Source: Streptomyces griseoluteus (lineage in GTDB: Bacteria; Actinomycetota; Actinomycetes; Streptomycetales; Streptomycetaceae). From it: 41,060 bases of DNA. This document shows, in pieces, positions 16,126-23,694 of this stretch (positions within the stretch are counted from its first letter, which is position 1; each line of letters starts with the position of its first letter). The notes beneath the pieces were generated by a model. It made no database searches. It was not told the origin of the DNA and saw nothing but the letters and a program-made list of their open reading frames with translations. A program made the position numbers and the translations under genes. Location of the stretch: assembly GCA_000717735.1 (NCBI GenBank), contig JOBE01000059.1:1-41060 (forward strand). Direction: 5' to 3'.

Positions 16126-17559
16126 TCAGGCGACGGGCGGCATCTCGGTGGTGCGCGAGTCGAGGCCCGTGCGGAGGTTGACCCAGGAGCCGCGGGTGAA
16201 GTCGGGGACCTGCACGGGACGCCCCTTGGCTGCCAGGGACATGACACTCAGGGGGACGGGGGCGCACCAGGACGCCGAGTCGTACACGTCGATGTCGGGC
16301 ACCAGACCCGCCCGCATCAGCTGGACCGTCCGCCACTGCAGGACGTAGTCCATCCCGCCGTGACCGCCGTTGTTCGCCGCGTCGTCACCGATCTTCTTCC
16401 ACAGCCAGTGGTCGAACTCCTTGCGGTAGGAGCCGAAGTCCCGCCAGGCGTGACCGCTGTGGTCGGGCTCGACGTAGATCCGTCCGCCGCCGGACGACAC
16501 CACGCCCGCGTAGTCCTCGAAGATGCCCCGGCTGCCCGCGAGGCTGTTGATCCGGCTGTACGGCCGCGGGGAACTCACCTCGTGCTCGGCGCGGATGACC
16601 CGGCCCTTGGCGGTGTCGATCAGACAGGTGACCAGATCGCCGTTGACGTACGTCTCGTTCCAGGAGGGGTGGTTCCTGGGCACGAACCGCTCCCGGTAGT
16701 CGGCCAGGCCCTTCGGCTCGGTCGCCGTGGCGCGCAGCGTGGTCATGCGGTCGCCCCGGTTGATGTCCATGGCCGCGGCGATCGGCGCGAGGCCGTGCAT
16801 GGCGTAGAAGGAGGCGGTGCTGCGGGTGTGCCACAGCCGGCGCCAGGAGTCGGTGTAGTACGTGTCGGAGAACAGCAGCGCCCGCAGGTCGTGCAGATAG
16901 CCGCCGTGTCCGTTCGTGATGTCGCCGAACAGCCCCTCGTGCGCCATCTTGAGCATGGCCAGCTCGTTGCGGCCGTAGCTGCAGTTCTCCGACAGCATCA
17001 GATGGCGCCGGGTCCGCTCGGAGGTGTCGACGAGGTCCCACAGTTCGTCGAGGCCGGTGGCGATGGGCAGTTCGACGACGACGTGCTTGCCGGCGAGCAG
17101 CGCGGCCTTGCCCTGTTCGTAGTGGAACTCCCACGGCGTGGCGATGTAGACGAGGTCGATGTCGTCGCGCCGCAGCATCTCGGCGTACGAGTCGGCCGAG
17201 CCGCCGAACTCGACGGGACGCGGCTTGCCGGCGGCGGCCAGCCGGTCGGCGACTCTCGTGGCGCGGTCGGGGCGGATGTCGCAGACGGCCGTGACGGTGC
17301 AGCCGGGCACGACCGACCAGCCCGTGGTCATGCCGGAGCCGCGGTTGCCCAGACCGATGACGCCCACGCGGACCGTCCGGTGCGCGTCGTAGGGCACGTC
17401 GATCATCGACGTCTGACCCGGCTTCCGGGCCGGCGCGGGCACCGCCGTGCCCGCCGCGACGGCGTCGGGGGCCACCCCGACCCCCGTCGCGAGGGCTCCG
17501 GTGGCGGCCAGGGCACCTCCCAGAAGCAGGCGGCGGGAGACTGCGGAGGTTCCTGTCAT
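16126..17559 (-). CDS. Secreted GH109-type alpha-N-acetylgalactosaminidase
   Basis: A 477-residue Gfo/Idh/MocA-fold protein with a Tat signal (SRRLLLGGALAATG, residues ~8-21), so it is exported folded with its NAD. The Rossmann motif GVIGLGNRGSG follows at ~66. The usual CEKP is replaced by VELP, and the stretches ENCSYGRNELAML, GYLHDLR, WHTRSTASFYAMHGLAPIA and HPSWNETYVNGD fit family GH109. Members use bound NAD to cleave terminal alpha-GalNAc by an oxidation-elimination route. It faces an operon for intracellular galactosamine phosphate use, which supports the assignment. The ATG at 17559 keeps the twin-arginine motif near the N-terminus; an ATG at 17589 is possible. Confidence 0.85.
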   Translation of the reverse strand: MTGTSAVSRRLLLGGALAATGALATGVGVAPDAVAAGTAVPAPARKPGQTSMIDVPYDAHRTVRVGVIGLGNRGSGMTTGWSVVPGCTVTAVCDIRPDRATRVADRLAAAGKPRPVEFGGSADSYAEMLRRDDIDLVYIATPWEFHYEQGKAALLAGKHVVVELPIATGLDELWDLVDTSERTRRHLMLSENCSYGRNELAMLKMAHEGLFGDITNGHGGYLHDLRALLFSDTYYTDSWRRLWHTRSTASFYAMHGLAPIAAAMDINRGDRMTTLRATATEPKGLADYRERFVPRNHPSWNETYVNGDLVTCLIDTAKGRVIRAEHEVSSPRPYSRINSLAGSRGIFEDYAGVVSSGGGRIYVEPDHSGHAWRDFGSYRKEFDHWLWKKIGDDAANNGGHGGMDYVLQWRTVQLMRAGLVPDIDVYDSASWCAPVPLSVMSLAAKGRPVQVPDFTRGSWVNLRTGLDSRTTEMPPVA

Positions 17560-17780
17560 GGATTCATCGCTCCTCGATACGGACGGCACGGGCGCGTGAC
17601 GACTGTGACGGGGCGATCAGAGGCATGTCAATAGGTGCTCACTAAAGGGGAGTTACACGCAAGGCCGCGCATCCGTGGCCGCTTTCGATGCGTGGACGCT
17701 GCGCGACATGAGCAACCGGATTCCTGGGTACGGACCACGGAACCCGGCTCTCCGAACCGGCTCTCGGCGCGACGCCCGGC

Positions 17781-18989
17781 TCACGGCCCGGCGCCCGCAC
17801 CTCCCGCCGCCCCGAGACGGGCCACGGCCTCGGCGACGGCCTCCGTGGACTTGCAGAAGGCGAAACGGGCCAGCCACCGGGGGGCGTCGGCGCGATGATG
17901 GAAGGCGGAGCACGGAATGGCCACCACTCCGGCGCGCGCCGGCAGATCGCGGCAGAACTCCACGTCGTCCCGGTAACCCCAGCCCCGCACGTCCGCCAGG
18001 ACGAAGTAGCCGCCCTCGCCGGGGAACGCGGGCAGCCCCGCCGCCTCGAGCCCGGCCGTCAGCAGGTCGCGACGGGCGGACAGCTCCTCGCGCAGCTCGA
18101 CGGCCCAGCTCTCGACGTCCCACAGCGCCCCGGCCACGGCGGCCTGGAAGGGCGTGCCAGCGGCGAAGGTGACGAACTGCTTGACCGAGAGGAGGGCGTC
18201 CACCAGCGGGGCCGGCCCGCAGGCCCAGCCGATCCGCCAGCCGGTCACGTTGAACGTCTTGCCCGCCCCCGAGACGACGAGGGTGCGCTCCCGCATGCCG
18301 GGCAGGGCGGCGATGGTGCGGTGGGGCCGCCCGTCGTACGCCAGGTGCTCGTACACCTCGTCGGCGACGACGATCACCCCGTGCTCCCGGCAGAGTGCGG
18401 CGACGACGGCGAGTTCCTCGTCGGTGAAGACCTTTCCCGTCGGGTTGTGCGGGGAGTTGAACAGCAGCACCCGGGTGCGCGGCCCGAAAGCGGCCCGCAG
18501 CGCGGCCTCGTCCAGGACGAAGCCTCCGTCCCGCGCGGCCAGGGGCACGGTCACCAGGCGGGCGCCGGCCAGCTCGGCGCAGGCCGAGTAGGCGTCGTAG
18601 CAGGGGTCGAACGCGAGGACCTCGTCCCCCGGGTCGCAGAGGGCCAGCAGGGCGGCCGACAGCGCCTCGGTGGCACCGGCGGTGACGACCACCTCGGTGT
18701 CCGGCCGGTACCGGACACCGGTGGTCCGGCGCCGGTAGGAGGCCACGGCCGCGCGCAGTTCGGGGAGCCCGGCCGCGGGGGAGTACTGGTTCAGGCCCTT
18801 CTCCACGGCCGCGGCGACGGCGGCCGTCAGGGCGGCGGGGGCGGCCATGGCCGGCGCCCCCTGCCCCATGTCCACGGCCCCGGTACGGACGGCAAGGTCC
18901 CTCATCTCGCTGAAGACCGAAGGCCGGAAGTGCTGGATGCGGACGGCTCGGTCACGGACCTGGTGCGGCGCGCGGGAGGGATCGTGCAC
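17781..18989 (-). CDS. PLP-dependent class I/II aminotransferase
   Basis: A 402-residue fold-type I aminotransferase. The cofactor-binding residues are visible: Asn182 in SPHNPTGK, Asp210 and Tyr213 in VADEVYEHL, and the Schiff-base Lys244 in SGAGKTFNVTGWRIGW. The sequence resembles the kynurenine/methionine aminotransferase branch (YbdL, KAT), which transfers amino groups from methionine, kynurenine or aromatic amino acids to 2-oxoacids. A terminator separates it from the upstream SIS gene, so it is a separate transcript. The start is GTG at 18989 with AGAAGGGG upstream. Its pathway role here is not clear. Confidence 0.88.
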   Translation of the reverse strand: MHDPSRAPHQVRDRAVRIQHFRPSVFSEMRDLAVRTGAVDMGQGAPAMAAPAALTAAVAAAVEKGLNQYSPAAGLPELRAAVASYRRRTTGVRYRPDTEVVVTAGATEALSAALLALCDPGDEVLAFDPCYDAYSACAELAGARLVTVPLAARDGGFVLDEAALRAAFGPRTRVLLFNSPHNPTGKVFTDEELAVVAALCREHGVIVVADEVYEHLAYDGRPHRTIAALPGMRERTLVVSGAGKTFNVTGWRIGWACGPAPLVDALLSVKQFVTFAAGTPFQAAVAGALWDVESWAVELREELSARRDLLTAGLEAAGLPAFPGEGGYFVLADVRGWGYRDDVEFCRDLPARAGVVAIPCSAFHHRADAPRWLARFAFCKSTEAVAEAVARLGAAGGAGAGP

Positions 18990-19041
18990 GGTGCCCGGGG
19001 CCCCTTCTCTGTCGGATGTCGCGACGGAACCGGGAGGCCTG

Positions 19042-19075
19042 GGGCCTGTCCGGCGGATCAGGGTCGGACAGGCCC
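19042..19075 (-). terminator. Terminator of the SDR-SIS operon
   Basis: An 11-bp perfect stem (GGGCCTGTCCG at 19042-19052, complement at 19065-19075) with a 12-base loop directly abuts the stop codon of the SIS gene and separates it from the aminotransferase gene. Confidence 0.7.
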
Positions 19076-20181
19076 TAGCGGCCCTGTGCGAGTTCCGCGC
19101 GGATGGTGTCCCCGTGGTACCAGGGGTTGCCGGCGGCCTCGGAGATCAGGTTCCGCGACTCGGTGTCGCGGGCCCGGCCGAGGTCGAGGGTCAGGTACTG
19201 GACCAGTTCGAGGGCGGTGAAGTACTTCCGCATGAAGGTGGGCTGGTCCAGCGGGATCGCGGTGACCTCGACGTTGCGGTTCTGCGGCAGGTCGGCGGTC
19301 AGCAGCCGGATCAGGTTCGCCATCTTCTCCCGGGTGTACTCGTCGTCCTCGTCGTCCTGGAGGATCAGCACGCTGTGCTTCCGCGACGGGTCGGAGAGGG
19401 TCGCGACCTCGCTGTGGCAGAACTCGTGGAAGTAGTTGCGCGTGGCCGGGACCATCGCGATCTCGTTGAGGTGCATCTTGGCCAGCTTCAGCAGGCTCTC
19501 GTGCCACTTGGGCGACGCCAGCATGATGACGTTGGCGTCCTCGCTGCGGGCCGCGGCCACGCGGGCCAGCTCACGGTGGGCCGGGGTGAAGTCGTTCGCC
19601 AGGTGGTCGGGGAGCGCCGCGACCTCGGCGCGGAAGTCCGCGGAGATCAGCCCGAGTTCGTAGAACATGTCGAGGAGGATCGCGAAGTACTGGCCGACGT
19701 GGAACAGCGGGTACTCGCGGTCCGGCTCGCTGAGCTGCCAGCGGGCGATGGAGACGCCGTGCTCCTTGCCGAGGTCGCCCAGTCTGCCGCCGGAGGTGAG
19801 GAGCAGCACCCGGTCGTGGGCGTGCGCGAGCCGGTGGAAGACGTGCAGCGGCTCGTTGGAGTGGCCGCTGTAGGAGCTGAGGACGATGAGCGTCCGCTCG
19901 TCCTCGATGACGGACTCCGGTATGAGGTACCGGAAGTCGTAGTCGTTGAAGACGTGGAACTCCAGCTCGCTGTCGACGGAGGTGAAGAAGGCCCGGACGA
20001 CGTCCGAGACGATGGCCGAGCAGCCCATGCCGGTGAACACGACGCGCTTGAAGTGCCCGTTCTTCATGCGGTCCCGGAGGGCGGGGGTGATCTCGGCGAT
20101 CGAGTACTCCTCCGGCTTGCGGAAGCCGCCCCGGTACTGCGTGTTCAGAAACTCCTCGTACCGATCGATACGCGACTGCAT
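19075..20181 (-). CDS. SIS-domain protein, phosphoglucose/phosphomannose isomerase-like
   Basis: A 368-residue protein with an N-terminal SIS domain: FTGMGCSAIVSDVVRAFF (~48-65) and the phosphosugar loop LSSYSGHSNEPLHV (~100-113). The C-terminal half (HFHEFCH-like NYFHEFCHSEVATL, ~280-293) resembles the bifunctional phosphoglucose/phosphomannose isomerase family, in which a conserved histidine and glutamate do the chemistry. It should isomerise a phosphosugar in the cytoplasm. It is preceded by an SDR gene 74 bp upstream in the same direction and followed by its own terminator. The true substrate is unknown. It is not closely similar to the AgaS-like protein at 13036-13986. Confidence 0.75.
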   Translation of the reverse strand: MQSRIDRYEEFLNTQYRGGFRKPEEYSIAEITPALRDRMKNGHFKRVVFTGMGCSAIVSDVVRAFFTSVDSELEFHVFNDYDFRYLIPESVIEDERTLIVLSSYSGHSNEPLHVFHRLAHAHDRVLLLTSGGRLGDLGKEHGVSIARWQLSEPDREYPLFHVGQYFAILLDMFYELGLISADFRAEVAALPDHLANDFTPAHRELARVAAARSEDANVIMLASPKWHESLLKLAKMHLNEIAMVPATRNYFHEFCHSEVATLSDPSRKHSVLILQDDEDDEYTREKMANLIRLLTADLPQNRNVEVTAIPLDQPTFMRKYFTALELVQYLTLDLGRARDTESRNLISEAAGNPWYHGDTIRAELAQGR

Positions 20182-20255
20182 GGGGTGTTCCCTTTCGGTT
20201 GTCCGTGCGGTGGGAGGCTCGGAGGGGTGACCTTCGGATCCGGCGTCGTGCGCCA

Positions 20256-20996
20256 CTACCACATGAACTGGCCGCCGTCGACGATGAACTTCTGGCCGGT
20301 GATGTAGGCGGCCTTCTCGCTCACCAGGAACTCCAGAGCGTCGGCCATCTCCTCCGGGCTGCCGATCCGGCCCTGGGGAATCTCGGCGAGCAGCCGGTCC
20401 CGGTGTTCCTGTTCGTCCGTGCGGAAACGCGTGCGCATCTCCTCGGTGTCGATCATTCCGGGGATCAGGGAGTTCACCCGGATGGCCGGGGCGAGTTCGA
20501 GCGCCAGGCACTTGGTGAGGTGCAGCAGACCGGCCTTGCTGGCGCAGTAGTTGGCTCCGTTGAGCCGTGGCCGGATGCCGGTGGTGGCGGCCACGTTGAC
20601 GACCGATCCGCCGCCGGCCGCGAGCATGGCCGGGGCCAGGGCCCTGGTCATGTAGAAGGGGCCGGACAGGTTGGCGGCGAGGACCTGGTCCCAGTCCGAG
20701 GTGGTCATCTCCAGGAACGGTCCGTCGATGTTGCGGCCCGCGTTGTTGACGAGTACGGACGGGGTGCCGTGCTCCTCCAGGACGAGCGCGCTCACGCGGG
20801 CGACGTCCCCGGCGTCGGAGACGTCCGCCCGTACCGCCGTGAAACCGCCGCCCAGTTCCTTCTTCGCGAGGGCGGCGGACTCCTCGTCGCCCCGGTAGAG
20901 GGCGACGACCCGGTGGCCCGTCGCCAGCAGCCGCCGGCTGAGGCTCACCCCGATTCCCTTGGTGCCCCCGGTGACGACGGCAAGGCGTTCTGGCAT
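20256..20996 (-). CDS. Short-chain dehydrogenase/reductase (FabG-like)
   Basis: A 246-residue classical SDR. The NAD(P)-binding TGGTKGIG (~residues 9-16), the NNAG motif, the catalytic Ser region VNVAATTG and the catalytic YCASK (Tyr/Lys) are all present. A C-terminal YITGQKFIVDGGQFMW closes the fold as in FabG-type enzymes. It reduces or oxidises a carbonyl/alcohol in the cytoplasm. It leads a two-gene unit with a phosphosugar-isomerase-like SIS gene, so a sugar-derived substrate is possible. A GAGGGGG site precedes the ATG at 20996. The substrate is not predictable from sequence. Confidence 0.88.
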   Translation of the reverse strand: MPERLAVVTGGTKGIGVSLSRRLLATGHRVVALYRGDEESAALAKKELGGGFTAVRADVSDAGDVARVSALVLEEHGTPSVLVNNAGRNIDGPFLEMTTSDWDQVLAANLSGPFYMTRALAPAMLAAGGGSVVNVAATTGIRPRLNGANYCASKAGLLHLTKCLALELAPAIRVNSLIPGMIDTEEMRTRFRTDEQEHRDRLLAEIPQGRIGSPEEMADALEFLVSEKAAYITGQKFIVDGGQFMW

Positions 20997-21100
20997 GGGA
21001 TCCCCCTCGGACCGACGGCTGTTCGGGGATCACCCTTCACGGCGGGAGCGCGCGTAACCAGAACGTCGCCATGCTGGTACTCCGACTACCACTCCCGTAC

Positions 21101-21769
21101 TCAGCCGGGCTTGCCCGCCATGACGACCAGGCCCGGGCCGCTGTGCTCGTCCGCGGGCAGCCGGAGTTCGGCGACCGGGCGCAGGCCGGCCCGCTCGATC
21201 AGCTCCACGAGCTGGTCCGGCCGCCACTTGTGGGTCGTCCAGCGCACGGGCACACCGCCGTAGGCCTCGGTGCGCAGCAGGTCCTCGTCGCCGACGTGCG
21301 TCGCGGTGATGAAGTGCCCGCCCGGCTTCAACGCCCGTGCGAACAGGGCGAGAACCTGCGGAAGGACGTCACGCGGCAGGTTGAACAGCGACCACCACCC
21401 GAGCACACCGCCGAGGGACGCCTCGGCGAGGTCGAGGTCGGTCGCGGAGGCGACGTCGAAGCGGCACCGCGGATGCAGACGGCGCGCGTTCTCGATCATC
21501 CGGGGGGAGAGGTCCACCCCGGACACGTCGAGTCCGCGCTCGGCCAGGTAGGCGGTGACCGTTCCGGGTCCGCAGCCGACGTCGAGGACGGGTCCGAGCC
21601 CGCCCACGGTGTCGGCGAAGGCGTCGATGGACGCCTTGAGCCAGGGATGGCGGCGGATGTCGCCGATCCCGGTCGTCACGACCATGTCGGCGTAGTTGTC
21701 GGCCACGCGGTCATAGGACTCACGGACCACGTCGAGATCGGCGGGGCTGTCGATACGGTGTGCGCGCAT
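21101..21769 (-). CDS. Class I SAM-dependent methyltransferase
   Basis: A 222-residue cytosolic methyltransferase. The SAM-binding motif I is VLDVGCGPGT (~residues 61-70), then GVDLSPRMIENAR (motif II, ribose-binding Asp) and LKPGGHFITATH (post-motif). The best family match is Methyltransf_11/25, whose members act on many small molecules. It is preceded by a TATCGT box six bases before the ATG and no Shine-Dalgarno, suggesting a leaderless mRNA. Neighbours do not reveal the acceptor substrate. Confidence 0.88.
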   Translation of the reverse strand: MRAHRIDSPADLDVVRESYDRVADNYADMVVTTGIGDIRRHPWLKASIDAFADTVGGLGPVLDVGCGPGTVTAYLAERGLDVSGVDLSPRMIENARRLHPRCRFDVASATDLDLAEASLGGVLGWWSLFNLPRDVLPQVLALFARALKPGGHFITATHVGDEDLLRTEAYGGVPVRWTTHKWRPDQLVELIERAGLRPVAELRLPADEHSGPGLVVMAGKPG

Positions 21770-21775
21770 CGGCCC

Positions 21776-21806
21776 ACGATAGGACCGCGCGGCGGACCCG
21801 GGTCCG
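21776..21806 (-). promoter_or_regulatory. Leaderless -10 box and palindrome before the methyltransferase
   Basis: On the minus strand TATCGT (21781-21776) lies six bases before the ATG at 21769. A perfect 14-bp palindrome CGGACCCGGGTCCG (21793-21806) covers the region where a -35 would be, and may be an operator. No clear -35 hexamer was found. Confidence 0.4.
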
Positions 21807-21842
21807 GCGGGGCCGGAGCCCGGATCGCGGTCGGCTACCGGC

Positions 21843-22568
21843 TCACCCCGGCACGGGAACGCACTCGTCGAGCAGGTCGACGACGTCGCGCCAGGCCCGC
21901 CGTGCGTGCCGCGGGTGGTACCCGACGCCGGGGACCACGGCCTGGTCGACCGGCGGGTGGTGGAAGGCGTGCAGGGCGCCGCCGTAGACCACGAGCCGCC
22001 AGTCGACGCCCGCGGCCTCTATCTCGGCGGTGAAGGCCTCCCGTTGGGCGGGCGGCATGATCGGGTCCTCCGACCCGACCCCGGCCCACACCGGGCAGCG
22101 GATGCGCGCCGCCTCGCCGGGACGGCCCGTGGTCAGCGCGTTGACCGTCCCGATCGCGCGCAGGTCGACGCCGTCGCGCCCGAGTTCCAGCGCGATGGCG
22201 CCCCCGGTGCCGTAGCCGACGGCGGCGATCCGGTCGGGGTCGGTGCGCGGTTCGGCGAGCAGTACGTCGAGCGCCGCGTGCCCGATGTCGCGCATCCGGT
22301 CGGGGTCGGCGAGCAGGGGGGTCACGCGCGCGAGCATCTCCCCGGGGTCGGTGAACCAGCGCCCGCCGTTGATGTCGAACGCCAGCGCCACGTACCCCAG
22401 CTCGGCCAGGGACTCGGCCCGGCCGCGCTGGAAGTCGTTCAGGCCCGGTCCCTCGGGGCCGACCAGGACCGCGGGCCGGCGGTCGTCGCCGGCCGGGAGT
22501 GCGAGGTGCCCGATCATCGTCAGGCCGTCGGCCGGATACGCGACCGTGCGCGTGGTAACCGTGCTCAT
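21843..22568 (-). CDS. Dienelactone-hydrolase-family protein with altered nucleophile position
   Basis: A 241-residue alpha/beta-hydrolase fold protein of the DLH type. The elbow that normally reads GYCFGG is VGYGTGG, so the position of the nucleophilic Cys is Gly120, followed by Thr121. The remaining triad members look intact: Asp168 in GSEDPIMPP and His200 in YGGALHAFHHP. The natural function may therefore be non-hydrolytic, or another residue may serve as nucleophile. It lies upstream of the methyltransferase gene (73-bp gap), and TAGAAT lies eight bases before its ATG. Otherwise the length is typical of the family. Confidence 0.82.
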   Translation of the reverse strand: MSTVTTRTVAYPADGLTMIGHLALPAGDDRRPAVLVGPEGPGLNDFQRGRAESLAELGYVALAFDINGGRWFTDPGEMLARVTPLLADPDRMRDIGHAALDVLLAEPRTDPDRIAAVGYGTGGAIALELGRDGVDLRAIGTVNALTTGRPGEAARIRCPVWAGVGSEDPIMPPAQREAFTAEIEAAGVDWRLVVYGGALHAFHHPPVDQAVVPGVGYHPRHARRAWRDVVDLLDECVPVPG

Positions 22569-22995
22569 GAGGCCGGATTCTAGTGATCGTCGAGCCGGCC
22601 GGGCCCGTCTGACGCGCGGTGTCGGGACGGATGTGAACCGCGCCTTCCGGTGGCCGGAAGTGACCGACCCGGCAGCGGGGCCGGCCGCTGCGCACCTGGC
22701 CGGATTCATCTCCCCATTCTTTCCCTATGCACCATTCTCGGAGGGAAGGCGCACGTACACCAGCAGGCACCAGGCCTATCGCAACCGCAAATCCCGGCGT
22801 TTTCCGGCCACTTGATCGCGCAGCGCCGAGGCCTCCGCTCTCAGCGAACTGTTCCGCACTCGAGCGGCCCCCGGCATGAGTGCGTGTTAGCTTCGCCATA
22901 TGTGAGGGTGGGGGCTGTTCACTCCCGCTTCGCTGACCGAATGGACGGATCCCGGCCGGACGGCCGGGACCTCGCAAGGATGAGGAGTGAAATCA
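22569..22995. other. Divergent intergenic region upstream of clpP3
   Basis: This 427-bp stretch holds no convincing gene. On the minus strand TAGAAT (22582-22577) lies eight bases before the hydrolase ATG. Small dyads occur at 22644-22660 (CTTCCGG-TGG-CCGGAAG) and 22672-22691. A stronger hairpin, TCCCGGCCG-GA-CGGCCGGGA (22950-22969), stands just before the clpP3 ribosome-binding site. I looked for the PopR motif TTCTGCC-N3-GGCAGAA known from Streptomyces clpP3 and did not find it. Confidence 0.5.
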
Positions 22996-23637
22996 ATGGG
23001 CGCTGAGCAGTTCCCGCTCGGATCGCACCGGATGCCGCCTTACGGCCTCGACGCAGGTGACATGCCTGGCGGTGACGCTGTTTACAACCGGCTTCTCAAC
23101 GACCGTATCGTCTTCCTCGGCAAGGAAGTCGACGACGAGATCGCGAATCGCATCACCGCGCAGTTGCTGATGCTCGCGGCGGACCCGACCCGCGACATTT
23201 ACCTGTACATCAATTCCCCCGGTGGCTCCGTCACCGCGGGAATGGCCGTGTACGACACGATGCAGTACATCAAGAACGACGTCGTCACCATCGCCATGGG
23301 ATTCTGCGCCTCCATGGGCCAGTTCCTGCTCACCGCGGGCGCGCCCGGCAAGCGCTTCGCGCTGCCGCACACCAAGATCCTGATGCACCAGCCCTCGGCC
23401 GGATTCGCCGGCTCCGCGTCGGACATCAAGATCTACGTGGACCAGCTCAAGCGCACCAAGCTGGAGATGGCCGAGCTCATCGCCCACCACTCCGGCCAGT
23501 CCACCGAGACGATCACCCGCGACTCGGACCGCGACCGCTGGTTCACCGCGCAGGAGGCCAAGGACTACGGCCTGATCGACGAGGTCATGTCGGTGACGTC
23601 CGCGACGCCAGGGCTCGGCGCCGTCTCGCCCCGCTAG
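22996..23637 (+). CDS. clpP3: ATP-dependent Clp protease proteolytic subunit, ClpP3-like
   Basis: A 213-residue serine protease subunit that would assemble into barrel-shaped tetradecamers with a partner ClpP and be fed by Clp ATPases. The whole catalytic triad is present: Ser106 in GFCASMGQ, His131 in ILMHQPSAG and Asp180 in TRDSDRDRWF, with the spacing (25 and 74 residues) of E. coli ClpP. It is 57 bp upstream of a second clpP gene, as in the Streptomyces clpP3-clpP4 operon. The ATG at 22996 is preferred because GAGGAG lies eight bases upstream; a GTG at 22987 with AAGGA is an alternative. The paralogue number is assigned by operon partner and is not certain. Confidence 0.88.
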   Translation: MGAEQFPLGSHRMPPYGLDAGDMPGGDAVYNRLLNDRIVFLGKEVDDEIANRITAQLLMLAADPTRDIYLYINSPGGSVTAGMAVYDTMQYIKNDVVTIAMGFCASMGQFLLTAGAPGKRFALPHTKILMHQPSAGFAGSASDIKIYVDQLKRTKLEMAELIAHHSGQSTETITRDSDRDRWFTAQEAKDYGLIDEVMSVTSATPGLGAVSPR

Positions 23638-23694
23638 TTCTTCCCCGCCTCCCGGCGGATCCAGCACCCATCCCCACCCGGAGGACCGCGCGCC

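Noticed and set aside
17560..17780. TTGACA on the minus strand (17631-17626) as the GH109 promoter
   Set aside because: The -35 match is good, but no acceptable -10 lies at 16-19 bp, so no promoter is annotated.
17781..20996. The aminotransferase, SIS and SDR genes as a bacilysin-like or kanosamine-like antibiotic cluster
   Set aside because: Only individual family matches support it. The key prephenate decarboxylase or ligase genes are missing, and a terminator separates the aminotransferase from the other two.
22569..22995. A PopR or ClgR operator upstream of clpP3
   Set aside because: Neither TTCTGCC-N3-GGCAGAA nor a convincing GTTCGC-type ClgR box could be found by eye.
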